Below, one piece after another: positions 58,701-63,410 of a stretch of 64,000 nucleotides of DNA. The notes under the pieces are model-generated. The model did not search any database and was not told the origin of the DNA. It saw nothing but the letters and a program-made list of their open reading frames with translations. The stretch covers positions 441,501-505,500 of the forward strand of contig JAOTOL010001460.1 in the NCBI GenBank assembly GCA_034440575.1, written 5' to 3'. This DNA comes from Imbricaverruca yamaguchii. Its lineage: Eukaryota; Arthropoda; Thecostraca; Neoverrucidae. The position numbers and the translations under genes were made by a program. Every line of letters starts with the position of its first letter. The first letter of the stretch is position 1.

Positions 58701-59079
58701 GTGTTGCCTCTGTGTGCTGTTATTTTCTGCTTCTGACTTCAGGTATGTCCTGTTTGCTCGGCTATGCGTCGTTGTGGATGTGTGCTGTGTGGCCCCTATG
58801 TGCTGTTATTTTATGTGTGTGACTGCAGCTATATGCTGTCTGTCCCGCTGTGTGTGTGGCTGTGTCGTGGCTGTGTGACCCCATGTGTGTGATTGTAATC
58901 GTATGCCGTGTGCCCCAGGTGCCGCGTCTGTGGTCCTGGGCCGACCCACCGTGGAGACGGCTGTGGGAGCTCTGGTGGACTCCCTACAGTCGGCCCGAGT
59001 CAACCGTGACCTGGCGCTGCAGCTGCTAGACTGCCTGCTGGTCGACCTGGTGCCCGACCTGGTGACTAGCCCCCTCTGA
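31215..59079 (+). CDS. SNX19: SNX19-like sorting nexin, 12-exon gene (whole span)
   Basis: Twelve exons with GT-AG introns and consistent phases give about 1,341 residues. Domain order: two hydrophobic N-terminal segments (about residues 4-45), PXA domain (about 85-260), a long Pro/Ala/Ser-rich disordered linker (about 260-905), PX domain (about 912-1040), a helical linker, and a nexin-C domain (about 1186-1335). There is no RGS domain between PXA and PX, which matches SNX19 rather than SNX13, SNX14 or SNX25. Known vertebrate SNX19 is anchored in the ER membrane by its N terminus and binds PI3P on endolysosomes through its PX domain, tethering the two. The same role is inferred here. The PX basic motif RRRFREF and the later RRTFLERYL arginine are present. 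Introns are crowded with tandem repeats copied from the exon edges. Exon 1 is the least certain. Confidence 0.85.
31600..31849. other. Intron 1, non-repetitive part
   Basis: Nothing recognised apart from a SINE-like 3' end at about 31560-31585 (AAGCCCAAATAACTAACTAA). Confidence 0.5.
31850..32522. repeat. Degenerate minisatellite built on the exon 2 acceptor
   Basis: Repeated blocks of GCTGCTGGC, cgtaacactgcgctgt, GTGCTGGCAACTGCTA and tcggaacactgccgtgtg in units of roughly 55-80 bp. The last block, gctgtgtgctggcgacag, is the acceptor of exon 2, and exon 2 opens with CTGCTGGCGGGC. The array therefore repeats the acceptor together with the first exon bases. Confidence 0.85.
32523..32728 (+). 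CDS. SNX19: SNX19 exon 2: start of PXA domain
   Basis: Acceptor gcgacag|CTGCTGG and donor CAGCTG|GTCAGT (phase 2). It encodes LLAGRPLASERWRHYVDEA, a Pro/Ala linker, then ELIGLVGDVERQYILSW. Joined to exon 3 this makes ..YILSWYSDVSRE, the diagnostic start of a PXA domain (family pattern of a bulky residue, I/V, xxWY). The phase-2 junction falls inside the conserved Trp codon, and exon 3 completes it correctly, which strongly supports both sites. Confidence 0.85.
32729..33459. other. Intron 2, non-repetitive part
   Basis: Nothing recognised here. The end (33360-33440) holds a diverged version of the following minisatellite (gtggtgacaggcagtggctctgtcgg). Confidence 0.5.
33460..35176. repeat. About 93-bp minisatellite carrying copies of the exon 3 acceptor
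   Basis: Nineteen occurrences of cGACAG(G/A)TACTCGGACG, at about 33500, 33595, 33681 and on to 35175, with a period of about 90-97 bp. The 19th occurrence is the real acceptor of exon 3 (cgacag|GTACTCGG at 35177). Each unit also has gatgagaggaggagcggt, gctgacggacgtctgcc, agtggctctgtgccgg and ctgagagaggtgact. Many copies are nearly identical, so it is recently amplified or homogenised. Confidence 0.95.
35177..37373 (+). CDS. SNX19: SNX19 exon 3: PXA domain and disordered linker
   Basis: 2,197-bp exon, acceptor phase 2, donor ACG|GTGGGT (phase 0). The first 140 residues are the rest of the PXA domain (EMSFPRRGKSLLDEAVYEL; AYLTAVAERLLRELVPP; ELGLARVLACAVLRALLDHV; NLYRWLLDALVE). The following roughly 590 residues are Arg/Pro/Ala/Ser rich with no fold visible, include likely phospho-sites (RRSNSLGD, SRSASSESIP) and end in an acidic stretch. 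Third positions are overwhelmingly G or C. A 48-bp coding tandem lies at 36853-37171. Antisense and alternative-frame open frames here (up to 427 codons) reflect the GC bias. The stop of the reading frame just beyond (TAA at 37392) is in the intron. Confidence 0.9.
36853..37171 (+). repeat. SNX19: In-frame coding minisatellite, about 48 bp (16 residues)
   Basis: About seven imperfect copies of a unit encoding variants of APSQTASALPEAAAPA. The third codon positions and a few residues vary, and the period stays divisible by three, so the frame is preserved. It lies in the disordered linker. Confidence 0.88.
37374..38269. other. Intron 3
   Basis: Contains a 22-bp direct duplication at about 37538-37584 (GATAAGAATTCACGCCTAGC twice), directly followed by the inverted gcgtgaattatc. 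No other element recognised. Confidence 0.55.
38270..38450 (+). CDS. SNX19: SNX19 exon 4: pre-PX linker
   Basis: Acceptor ccaacag|GTGGCAG (phase 0) and donor AAGTCAG|GTAGTG (phase 1). Encodes VAAPVSVGGSDSMRSVF, DGVRQRLFNRDNN and a Ser-rich tail (PRSLDSLVHRDSSTSLLSNK). A short amphipathic segment is followed by disorder. The phases join exon 3 and exon 5 exactly. Imperfect 17-bp repeats (tctcgtgatggtgttcg) follow at 38515-38575. Confidence 0.82.
38451..39077. other. Intron 4
   Basis: Three imperfect copies of a 17-bp string near 38515-38575. Otherwise nothing recognised. Confidence 0.5.
39078..39229 (+). CDS. SNX19: SNX19 exon 5: start of PX domain
   Basis: Acceptor gcgacag|AACGTG (phase 1) and donor ATACAG|GTGAGTG (phase 0). 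Encodes EREMELVSFPEEIMEAAE and then the first PX strands DGRIFVNVIISGTETQRE and EYTLYTIQ. PX domains begin with such an I.V.V....  strand pair. The donor is followed by three near copies of itself. Confidence 0.88.
39205..39356. repeat. Tandem copies of the exon 5 donor
   Basis: The real junction acgatacag|gtgagtg (39229/39230) is followed by cataatgcaggcgagtg (about 39257), cacaatacaggtgagag (about 39294) and cacgatgcgggtgagtg (about 39332). Spacing is about 35-39 bp. Each copy includes exon-like bases plus the donor; the first has lost the GT, but the last two keep gtgag. Confidence 0.8.
39640..39910. repeat. Tandem copies of the exon 6 acceptor and exon start
   Basis: TA(T/C)(G/A)ATGGTCTGTAC, preceded by an AG, occurs at 39653, 39717, 39794 and 39886. 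The last is the real exon 6. Each copy continues with ctgg.ggc.c..a, reproducing the first 25 or so exon bases, and is preceded by a tgtgt/catgtg segment. Intervals are about 64, 77 and 92 bp. Confidence 0.85.
39886..40045 (+). CDS. SNX19: SNX19 exon 6: PX core with phosphoinositide motif
   Basis: Acceptor gttgcag|TACGATGG (phase 0) and donor ATTAAAG|GTACGAG (phase 1). Encodes YDGLYLAAAEGDDQDP and VLKTNVVRRRFREFLNLH. The RRRFREF block is the PX signature that contacts the 3-phosphate of PI3P. Both edges of this exon are tandemly copied into the adjacent introns. Confidence 0.92.
40028..40117. repeat. 29-bp tandem copies of the exon 6 donor end
   Basis: Exon end GAGTACCGACACCTCATTAA followed by ag|gtacgag is followed at exactly 29-bp steps by GAGTGCCGCCACTTGGTCAA..ggtgcgg and GAGTACCGCAAGTTGGTCAG..ggtacg. 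Possible donor GTs are at 40046 (real), 40075 and 40104. Confidence 0.88.
40118..40320 (+). mobile_element. SINE-like dispersed repeat, copy 1
   Basis: Starts actaatgtgctg.tttgttg, includes GACCAGAGTAGAAATTGGTT and tatcggt.ctgatc.gacca, and ends GATGCGCCCTTAAGCCCAAA followed by (ATCA)-like repeats. The 5' and middle parts recur at 44.34 and 44.86 kb, and the 3' end recurs at about 1.14, 58.6 and 63.54 kb. No coding capacity; the source family is unknown. Confidence 0.75.
40321..40621. other. Intron 6, remainder
   Basis: No element recognised. A weak near-repeat precedes the acceptor of exon 7 (tatgaccgacacccgtcacctgtgacc). Confidence 0.45.
40622..40842 (+). CDS. SNX19: SNX19 exon 7: end of PX domain
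   Basis: Acceptor gctacag|GGATCAAG (phase 1) and donor AGACCAG|GTCGGT (phase 0). Encodes GIKEPNRWQTLPFNRLDS, then IVSRRTFLERYLCQLCE and QLKEFMAYETDGSIAF. The LPF..lDS segment and the RR.FLERYL helix are standard for the second half of a PX domain in SNX19-type proteins. The second phosphate-contact arginine is retained. Confidence 0.92.
41381..41440. repeat. Perfect 28-bp inverted repeat with 4-base loop
   Basis: Arms 41381-41408 and 41413-41440 are exact reverse complements (ATCTTTTATCTAAAAATGTA at the outer end), separated by caat. It lies within intron 7 and is unrelated to the nearby tandem repeats. Confidence 0.97.
41560..42248. repeat. Degenerate intron 7 minisatellites leading to the exon 8 acceptor
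   Basis: From about 41560 to 41990, loose copies of tatcagat/tcaggtgacctgtgacac at 30-40-bp spacing. From about 41990, blocks gtccccatcagctgacctgt, gacccgcctgctgacgcc, tcatgacctgtat and cgccattaggtgatctgtg recur with a period of about 100-120 bp in three copies. The last block, ctgacgcctgtccttgtgcag, is the polypyrimidine tract and acceptor of exon 8. The earlier copies end in ctctgtcatg instead of the AG. Confidence 0.82.
42249..42407 (+). CDS. SNX19: SNX19 exon 8: linker after PX
   Basis: Acceptor ttgtgcag|ATGTTC and donor GAACAG|GTATAT, both phase 0. Encodes MFAKTMSGVLKTIRTALPSF and a polar stretch (NHEPQRKNSDDGQPVSLGYK). The first part is an amphipathic helix. The donor edge is duplicated further into the intron at 42913-42950. 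Confidence 0.85.
42410..42890. repeat. 14-bp minisatellite, about 33 copies
   Basis: Near-perfect GACGACGAGAGTCT repeats start 8-9 bases after the exon 8 donor (gtatatactgacgacg). Sporadic variants (agaatct, agtatct, acaagag) occur. The long - strand open frame (SSSDSRRQTLVVRL type) is a product of it. Confidence 0.97.
42891..42995. repeat. Copy of the exon 8 3' end and donor
   Basis: GCACGTCATGTGC(A/G)GAAC followed by ga.gaacag|gta lies at 42918-42948 and matches exon 8 positions 42379-42410. The gta(ta)tacccca..gtatcgg segment flanks it twice. The copy keeps the GT. Confidence 0.87.
43200..44338. other. Intron 8, first part
   Basis: A GC-rich inverted repeat at 43270-43345 (cggtacggtacggggc and the complementary cggtaccgtaccgcc strings) and short agtttctgaga repeats at 43680-43760. 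Otherwise non-coding. Confidence 0.5.
44339..44930 (+). mobile_element. SINE-like repeat, copy 2, interrupted by a MITE
   Basis: 44339-44375 matches the start of the copy at 40118 (actaatgtgctg..tttgttgacataatag.cactgag), and 44857-44910 matches its continuation (gaccagagtagaaattggttgg.tatcggt). The MITE at 44376-44848 separates the two halves. Confidence 0.78.
44376..44848. mobile_element. hAT-type MITE, 473 bp, nested in a SINE-like repeat
   Basis: Flanked by the 8-bp direct repeat CCACTGAG (44368-44375 and 44849-44856). Begins CAGGGTTAAAATAAT and ends, read on the - strand, CAGTGATAAATTATT: imperfect terminal inverted repeats (11 of 15). An 8-bp target duplication with CAGNG ends is the hAT signature. 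There is no transposase frame inside, so it is non-autonomous. The interrupted host repeat resumes correctly after the second CCACTGAG. Confidence 0.85.
44931..46425. other. Intron 8, last part
   Basis: No repeat or family recognised. The open frames at 45457-45843 (+) and 45172-45441 (-) are without recognisable features. Confidence 0.4.
46426..46561 (+). CDS. SNX19: SNX19 exon 9: linker before nexin-C
   Basis: Acceptor gtccgccag|ATGTCC (phase 0) and donor GAAGATG|GTACAT (phase 1). Encodes MSPVEIRLKELIVEWDSL then a Ser/Asp-rich tail (CDSDVSSED). A helix followed by an acidic linker, codon-biased like the other exons. The phases join exons 8 and 10 exactly. Confidence 0.8.
46721..46892 (+). 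mobile_element. tRNA-derived SINE, copy 2
   Basis: GGGGATGGCCGAGTGGTTAAG A box, ggtaccaaaggtCCCGGGTTCGACACTAGC B box region, tail cccaataaacaaata. Flanked by the near-perfect 13-bp direct repeat AGCGTAT(A/G)CT(A/G)TC (upstream ending 46720; downstream from 46893). It lies in intron 9, sense orientation. Confidence 0.92.
46905..48685. other. Intron 9, first part
   Basis: A poly-G run at 47116-47129. At 47930-48210 a degenerate repeat of about 45 bp is seen, with cores cttacgtctcacagcc, atcctgctc and ctatgtcg. No gene recognised. Confidence 0.5.
48690..50965 (+). pseudogene. Decayed LINE with RT, RNase H and zinc-finger C terminus
   Basis: In order on the + strand, across several frames: VQNCGARGPWGNFIHNLLAE and NGVLQGSVR (RT block normally NGVPQGSVLS) at about 48780-48915; FVDN (from FVDD) at about 48990; RWRVLNGFFF and TVHFRRGRDCGDPP at about 49070-49160; a thumb region (FSFGVTFDFNLSYSENFNTL) at 49200-49260; an RNase H TDS block (HVIFTDSLRNLLAL) at about 50035-50075; LCRLRIEQT then a C..C..H-type finger at about 50520-50640; and a 3' tail of (ACTA)n at about 50944-50963. 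Typical of I-type LINEs. 5'-truncated, with many stops and frameshifts. Confidence 0.78.
51081..51548 (+). CDS. Unidentified 155-codon open frame in intron 9
   Basis: Uninterrupted frame between the LINE tail and the downstream repeats. From the internal Met at 51120 it begins with a hydrophobic stretch (MSVLITLFAVLHVFGVMLPA) that resembles a signal peptide, followed by a Cys/Trp-containing region and helical segments (YRAASVFLHIVLMRIRCWCL; EALDVLDMYETRSF; ALRDIWRSHVHKIVREISRN). Composition is not simple-repeat and is protein-like. I do not recognise the family. It is not in phase with the host exons and has no splice signals I trust. It may be a mobile-element protein or a nested gene. Confidence 0.35.
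   Translation: MCCPSPGVVRSANMSVLITLFAVLHVFGVMLPAHCPCPDTWWADVCGLHTLHDLVWQGYVHAAQFLPKPPEAYRAASVFLHIVLMRIRCWCLTASGDADEYVASMVVGEGAWTEALDVLDMYETRSFAVQKSHRVALRDIWRSHVHKIVREISRN
51549..52339. other. Intron 9, middle part
   Basis: No gene or repeat recognised. Confidence 0.4.
52340..52560 (-). pseudogene. Decayed protein-coding repeat, copy 2 (unrecognised family)
   Basis: The - strand encodes GSATIEVEADRSLQH and YGKNAFTTANISGTIL, matching the segment at 15764-16006 in order and spacing (SSATSTVEADRFSRY; LNGKNAFTTVNFPYTIL). Frame breaks are needed to read it. Confidence 0.5.
52745..55335. repeat. 32-bp minisatellite, about 75 copies, derived from exon 10
   Basis: The unit joins CTGTGTGTGGAGG (identical to exon 10 codons for L-C-V-E) to tgtggtgtgaccgtgtctc (nearly identical to the intron just upstream of the exon 10 acceptor, gtgtgaccgtatctcc). 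The array runs almost unbroken from 52745 to 55335. It includes two larger pieces, at about 54440-54505 and 55100-55170, that copy the exon 10 acceptor plus the exon through ctggacctgtgtgtgg. Three 32-bp units make 96 nt, so an open - strand frame of up to 982 codons (HTTPPHTGDT type) arises; this is not a gene. Confidence 0.95.
55336..55490 (+). CDS. SNX19: SNX19 exon 10: start of nexin-C domain
   Basis: Acceptor gtgtccag|AGGTGCAG (phase 1) and donor CTGCAG|GTGAGA (phase 0). Encodes VQQYGRHLPLASAVLDLCVE and STAVRLTKLLFGRLIENSLQ. This is the beginning of a nexin-C (sorting-nexin C-terminal) domain, normally ..LLdevf.L...gWlrrq...l..qlfg..i. The upstream intron carries two partial copies of this exon. 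Confidence 0.88.
55639..55720. repeat. (TA)n microsatellite, about 82 bp
   Basis: Uninterrupted alternating T/A inside intron 10. Confidence 0.98.
55721..56519. other. Intron 10
   Basis: No further repeat or gene recognised apart from the (TA)n tract before it. Confidence 0.45.
56520..56673 (+). CDS. SNX19: SNX19 exon 11: nexin-C core
   Basis: Acceptor cgttgcag|CGGACC (phase 0) and donor CTCAGCG|GTCAGT (phase 1). Encodes RTLDQLVRPAAFVDYLRMLR and ELRPAVVAAIVDLS. It corresponds to the second helical part of the nexin-C domain. The donor is immediately followed by a minisatellite made of copies of the same junction. Confidence 0.88.
56660..57000. repeat. About 25-bp minisatellite made of the exon 11 donor
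   Basis: The exon end GTCGACCTCAGCG|GTCAGTG is repeated about thirteen times with variants (gtcgacctgagcggtcagtg, caatcgacctgagcggtcag), joined by a ttgcag or ttgtag spacer. The gcg|gtcagt donor is kept in most copies. At 57015-57115 a further approximately 36-bp repeat (ggtcggctggtcacgtg) follows, and at 57470-57560 a roughly 26-bp one (gctcgaacagctattggtag). Confidence 0.92.
57120..58364. other. Intron 11, middle part
   Basis: From about 57960 to 58360 a degenerate repeat of 30-40 bp (gtgtgactgc.gctgt, ctgttaccctctg). No gene seen. Confidence 0.55.
58379..58560 (-). mobile_element. tRNA-derived SINE, copy 3, with perfect target duplication
   Basis: Flanked by the 14-bp direct repeat CGCTGTTGCTCTCT (58365-58378 and 58561-58574). 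On the - strand it starts GGGGATGGCCGAGTGGTTAT and carries the same box B region (CCCGGGTTCGACTCTAGC) and tail (aataaacaataaacaa). Recent insertion into intron 11. Confidence 0.95.
58640..58918. repeat. Degenerate repeat before the exon 12 acceptor
   Basis: gactgcatctatatgctgtc (about 58651), gactgcagctatatgctgtc (about 58822) and gattgtaatcgtatgccgtg (about 58891) are three copies. The last leads into the acceptor tgtgccccag of exon 12. The first two continue with cccggctatgtgtcgctgtgg and cccgctgtgtgtgtggctgtg, weakly like the start of exon 12. Confidence 0.65.
58919..59079 (+). CDS. SNX19: SNX19 exon 12: end of nexin-C and stop
   Basis: Acceptor tgccccag|GTGCCGCG (phase 1), stop TGA at 59077-59079. 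Encodes GAASVVLGRPTVETAVGALV, DSLQSARVNRDLALQLLDCL and LVDLVPDLVTSPL. The V.....LvDSLQ....NR.L..qLLD.ll..LvPdL pattern is the C-terminal end of SNX19/SNX13-type nexin-C domains. Confidence 0.9.
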
Positions 59080-59335
59080 AGTCACCGGCTACTTGTATGT
59101 CCGATCTCCCGCCTCTTGTAGGTCCGATCCCTGACCTCTTGTAGATCCTGTCCTCGGCCTCATACGAGGTCGCCGGCCACTGGTAGATCCTGTCCCCGGC
59201 CTCTTCGGAGGTCGCCGGCCACTGGCAGATCCTGTCCCCGGCCGCCTTTGAGGTCGCCGGCCACTGGTAGATCCTGTCCCCAGCCTCCTCTGAGGTCGCC
59301 GGCCACTGGTAGGTCCGGTCCCCAGTCTCCTCTGA
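59070..59335. repeat. About 42-bp minisatellite seeded at the stop codon
   Basis: Units contain CTCTGAGGTCGCCGGCCAC followed by tggtagatcctgtccccggc. The stop context CCTCTGAAGTCACCGGCTAC is itself a diverged first copy. About five copies lie within the presumed 3'UTR. Confidence 0.85.
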
Positions 59336-62300
59336 GATCTGGTTAGCAGCTGCCCTGCGTGCACCGTCATCTCAGAGTCGCGGCCACTGTGGTGACCGTG
59401 TGGCGCCGGCTCTGAGCGGGCCGTCGTCCGCGACTGCGGGTCATATCGCCAGTCGGGCTGAGGATGCGGCGCCCCAACTCTCCACGTGCGCGCCGGATGC
59501 CGCTGTGGAACAGTCTGCTGACGCTGACGCCGACTACTGCCCGGCTGTGCCAACGGGAGCGCTCTCGCTGTGGAACGCTAGTGTAGGGCTGTTGCGTGTG
59601 TGGCTCATTCGGAGGTCATGACCTGATACCGTCGGAGCTCGAGAGGTCATCGCCTGATGCCACCAAAGCTGGAGGGTGCTGGAGGGGTCATGACCGGGCG
59701 TCGGAGATGGACGGCACTGTGGAGGTCGTGACCTGACGCCGCCAGAGCTGACTGGTGCTGTATACGTCAGGACCCAACACCGCTGGAGCCTGACATTACC
59801 GGTGCTAGGGAGGGGTTGCTAGATGGATCACGATCTGGAACCGCTGGAGCTGAAGGGTACTGTACTGTAGAGATCATGACCTGAAGCCTCCTAAGCTGGA
59901 AAATGATGTAGAGATCATGACATAGACGCCCCGAGCTGGGCATTCCGTGGCGGTCATCATCTGACCTTTCTGAAGCTGTGGGATGCTAGGGGACGCATGA
60001 CCTGACACCCTAGGAGCTGGGGGATGGGGTGGGGTACTGGGGAGGTCATCACAAACTGCTGATTGCAAATGACCCCAGGTGGTGTGGAGAAGGGGCACGA
60101 GATTAGACACCCTCGGGGTGTGAGGGTTAACTTGAGCCGAGTGGGAGTGGAGTGTGGGCTATGAGCTTAGGGTTGAAGAACCTCCACAATGCAAACCACT
60201 CCCACCTCATCTGATATTGTTATCAGGAATATATTTCTTTCCGAGCAAGTACTTAGCACACATGCTGCCAGTGTTACCTGAAGTAGGAAAGAGGCGAAAC
60301 CACGCGTTCACCTCATTGAAGATTGTTTGGATCTGTATCTAGTCCAACCCACATGTTTATGTTTCATTTACTGCATGCCATTGTCATTTTTTCCCGGAAG
60401 CTCGTCTGATCTGCCGTTCACATTTGTTTTTGTTTAACATCTAGCGCCAATATGTGGTCCCACCCATACTTGGCATCCAATATTCATTGTCGGCTTAGCC
60501 ACCAAAGCACCTGCGATGAGGCCGGCCGACTGACCCTAGGACTGCATGCGGTCCCGGTGGGCCTCAGTCGTGACATGTGTTGGTCCTGCCACCCTGTGAA
60601 GGTCAGCTCACTGAAACCCGGGCCAGAGATCACTGATGCAGGGACCGAGGTTCACTGATGCCGTGACCAAGGGTCACCGATGCTGTAACAAAGTGCCGCT
60701 GATGCCAATAACATGGATCAATGGTGTCATGGCTGAAAGATGACCTATGTGGCCAATAATCACTGATGACATAACTTGAGATCACTGGTACCATGGCCGG
60801 TGATGTGACCATATAGCACTGATGTCATGACCAGGGATCTTTATGTCAAGACCATATGAGATCAGGATTTCACGGCCTGGTGTTGCTGATGTTATGGTTA
60901 TGGGTCACTGGTACCGTGGCCGGTGATCGCTGACGTGATCAGTGATCAGTAGTACCCGGCTGGTGATGTGGCCCCGTGACCCACACATGTCTGTTGGGGG
61001 CGGCCGGGTTGTCGCTGTCGATCTTTCCCTCGCGCATTCCTGAAATAAGAGCTTGTGTAAACATTCCCGCGTGTTTCGCCAAACTTCATGGTTGAGTCAT
61101 GATGCAAACACTATTTATTATATTGTCATCAACGAGCGGTATGGTAGTGGTAGCCATAGTCACCCTATTACAGCAATGGCGATAGACCGGAATTGCGCTG
61201 TTTTGTTTGTGTATGGAGGCTTGGCGTTAGACCGGAATGACGCTTTTTTGTCTATGTTGGAGGCTTGCTTGTGTACCTGATTGTTGACCTGTTTCCCATT
61301 AATGCCAGGCCCCCGTGATGGCTCTGGGAGTCCTGCACGGGGGAGGGTGTTCAGGTGCTGCATCGGGTTACGTATTTATTCCTACCGGCCGCATGATATA
61401 GGGAAGATGCTTGACGAAAATTTAGGTAGTCGCTGTTTCCTCTCCTGCCACCTCTGGTACCTTCCACACTGTAGGAGTCCTTCAAGAAGTATGGGGGTGA
61501 TCAGCTGGCGTGTTACGTCGTTATATACCAGCCTACGTTCCTGTGTACTCTGGTCGCTCACCAGTATTGGGGGAATATTTTTGTTATTCAAATATCGGCT
61601 ATATTTTGGTATGCATATACAGCGCGCGAGGCCATGCGTTAGTGTTGTGGTGGTGTGCTCTTCTGATGCGTCATCGTTTGCCATATGTGCGACCCCTGTG
61701 ACCTCTGTTGGCCGACGTGATCAGAGGCAGTTTTCCTCCGTCCAGCAGGAGGCCCGCAATAACCCTCGTGGCCAGGCGCGCCTCTCCCGAGCGCCAGTCT
61801 GCGCTGTGACGTGTTACTCATTGTCATGTTGCCGGCGGGAAACGTGGAGTGACGTCACCGCGCCAGTGACGTCACTGTCGCACTGGCGGGTCAGCGCTGT
61901 AGTCACGTCATACCACGTCTGGGCGTCTGTAGTACCGCCACACGCCGACCTGTTGTTAAGTGCGTAGTCGGGCACTGTTGTTGAGACGAAGTGTTGATGC
62001 ACAGGCTGTACGCTGTATGCTCAATGTGCTAGTTGACATTACTCTGTTCATTGTGATACCGCATCCGACATTGTACCCTGCTGCTTATGCCCGATGTTGT
62101 TGCCTCGTGTATCCAGCACATAGTCATCAGTTCGGTATGGATATCGCTACTAAATTCCAATCACCATCGTATGTCAGATACAGATGTCGGTACCGTCCGA
62201 GTACTGCAATATTCACCTCATGGGAAATTAGGTGCACATTCTCCGCGGATGTGCGCAGCTCAAATTTTACACAACAGCCAAGCCGCGTGTGTCCGTTGGT

Positions 62301-62540
62301 GTTGTCTATGCGTAGTGTAGGCCGTCACCAATGTGGTGTAGATCCGAGCTCTGGCCGTCGGCCCACCTCTATCCTTCCGTGTCTGTAGTGCTAGCCGGTG
62401 TCTGTAGTGTCGGCCAGTGTCTGTAGTGCCGGCCGGTGTCTTGACCTGTAGCTGTTGCCATGTAGCTGTCCAGCGGCGGCCTTCGTCTCGGAGTCCCCGT
62501 CTGAAGGGACACCCTATTCCTGTCGCTGTCACTCCGGATT
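59336..62540. other. 3' flank: degenerate repeats, no gene recognised
   Basis: At 59600-60060 a loose repeat of 35-45 bp (ggtcatgacctga, cgccagagctg). At 60640-60960 a loose repeat of accatggccggtgat/cactgatg type. I see no canonical AATAAA close to the stop, so the end of the transcript is not defined. The 228-codon open frame at 61281-61967 has no family features and is not called. Confidence 0.5.
62370..62445. repeat. Short tandem, about 23 bp, three copies
   Basis: tgtctgtagtgccggccggt type unit, three copies. Confidence 0.75.
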
Positions 62541-62544
62541 GGTG

Positions 62545-62985
62545 TCACTGACACCCGGGCTGGTGTCGCTATCGCCTCGGACTAGTGTTGCTATCACCCC
62601 TGAGTGGTGTCGCTGTCACCCCGGTCTGGTGTAGCTGTCATCCCTGGTTGGTGTTGCTGTCATCCAAGCCTGGTTTCGCTGTCACCCCGGACTGGTGTAG
62701 CTGTCATCCCGGCCTGGTGTCGCTGCCATCCCGGACTGGTGTAGCTGTCAACCCGGACTGGTGTCGCTGCCATCCCGGACTGGTCTAGCTGTCACCCCGG
62801 ACTGGTGTCACTGCCATCCCGGCCTGGTGTCGCTGCCATCCCGGACTGGTGTAGCTGTCATCCCGGCCTGGTGTCGCTGTCACCCCGGACTGGTGTAGCT
62901 GTCATCCCGGCCTGGTGTCGCTGCCATCCCGGCCTGGTGTCGCTGCCATCCCGGACTGGTGTCGCTGCCATCCCGGACTGGTGTC
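62545..62985. repeat. 22-bp minisatellite, about 20 copies
   Basis: CATCCCGGACTGGTGTCGCT-type units with alternating ctgtc/ctgcc and gactgg/gcctgg variants. Confidence 0.93.
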
Positions 62986-63410
62986 AGGTATGTGGATGCA
63001 CTGCTGCCGTCTCCCGAACACAATATACGATGGCGTCAGTGTCGGGTCTGTGGATGTACCACTGCCGTCTCCCGAACACAATATACGATGGCGTCAGTGT
63101 CGGGTCTGTGGATGTACCACTGCCGTCTCCCAAAAAATTCGGATCTGATGTACCACGCCTCTCCGAACACAATATACGATGGCGTCAGTGTCGGGTCTGT
63201 GGATGTACCACTGCCGTCTCCCGAACACAATATACGATGGCGTCAGTGTCGGGTCTGTGGATGTACCACTGCCGTCTCCCGAACACAATATACGATGGCG
63301 TCAGTGTCAGGTATGTGGATGCACTGCTGCCGTCTCCCGAACACAATATACGATGGCGTCAGTGTCGGGTCTGTGGATGTACCACTGCCGTCTCCCGAAC
63401 ACAATACACA
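62986..63410. repeat. 58-bp minisatellite, about 7 copies
   Basis: Units of CTCCCGAACACAATATACGA, tggcgtcagtgtcgggtct and gtggatgtaccactgccgt. One unit carries a short insertion (caaaaaattcggatctgatg) near 63130. It follows directly on the 22-bp array. Confidence 0.95.

Noticed and set aside
61281..61967. 228-codon open frame on the + strand
   Set aside because: No motif, no splice context, and unremarkable composition; a chance frame in GC-balanced DNA is sufficient explanation.
62986..63410. CRISPR-like array
   Set aside because: The 58-bp units are contiguous with no variable spacers, in a eukaryotic genome.
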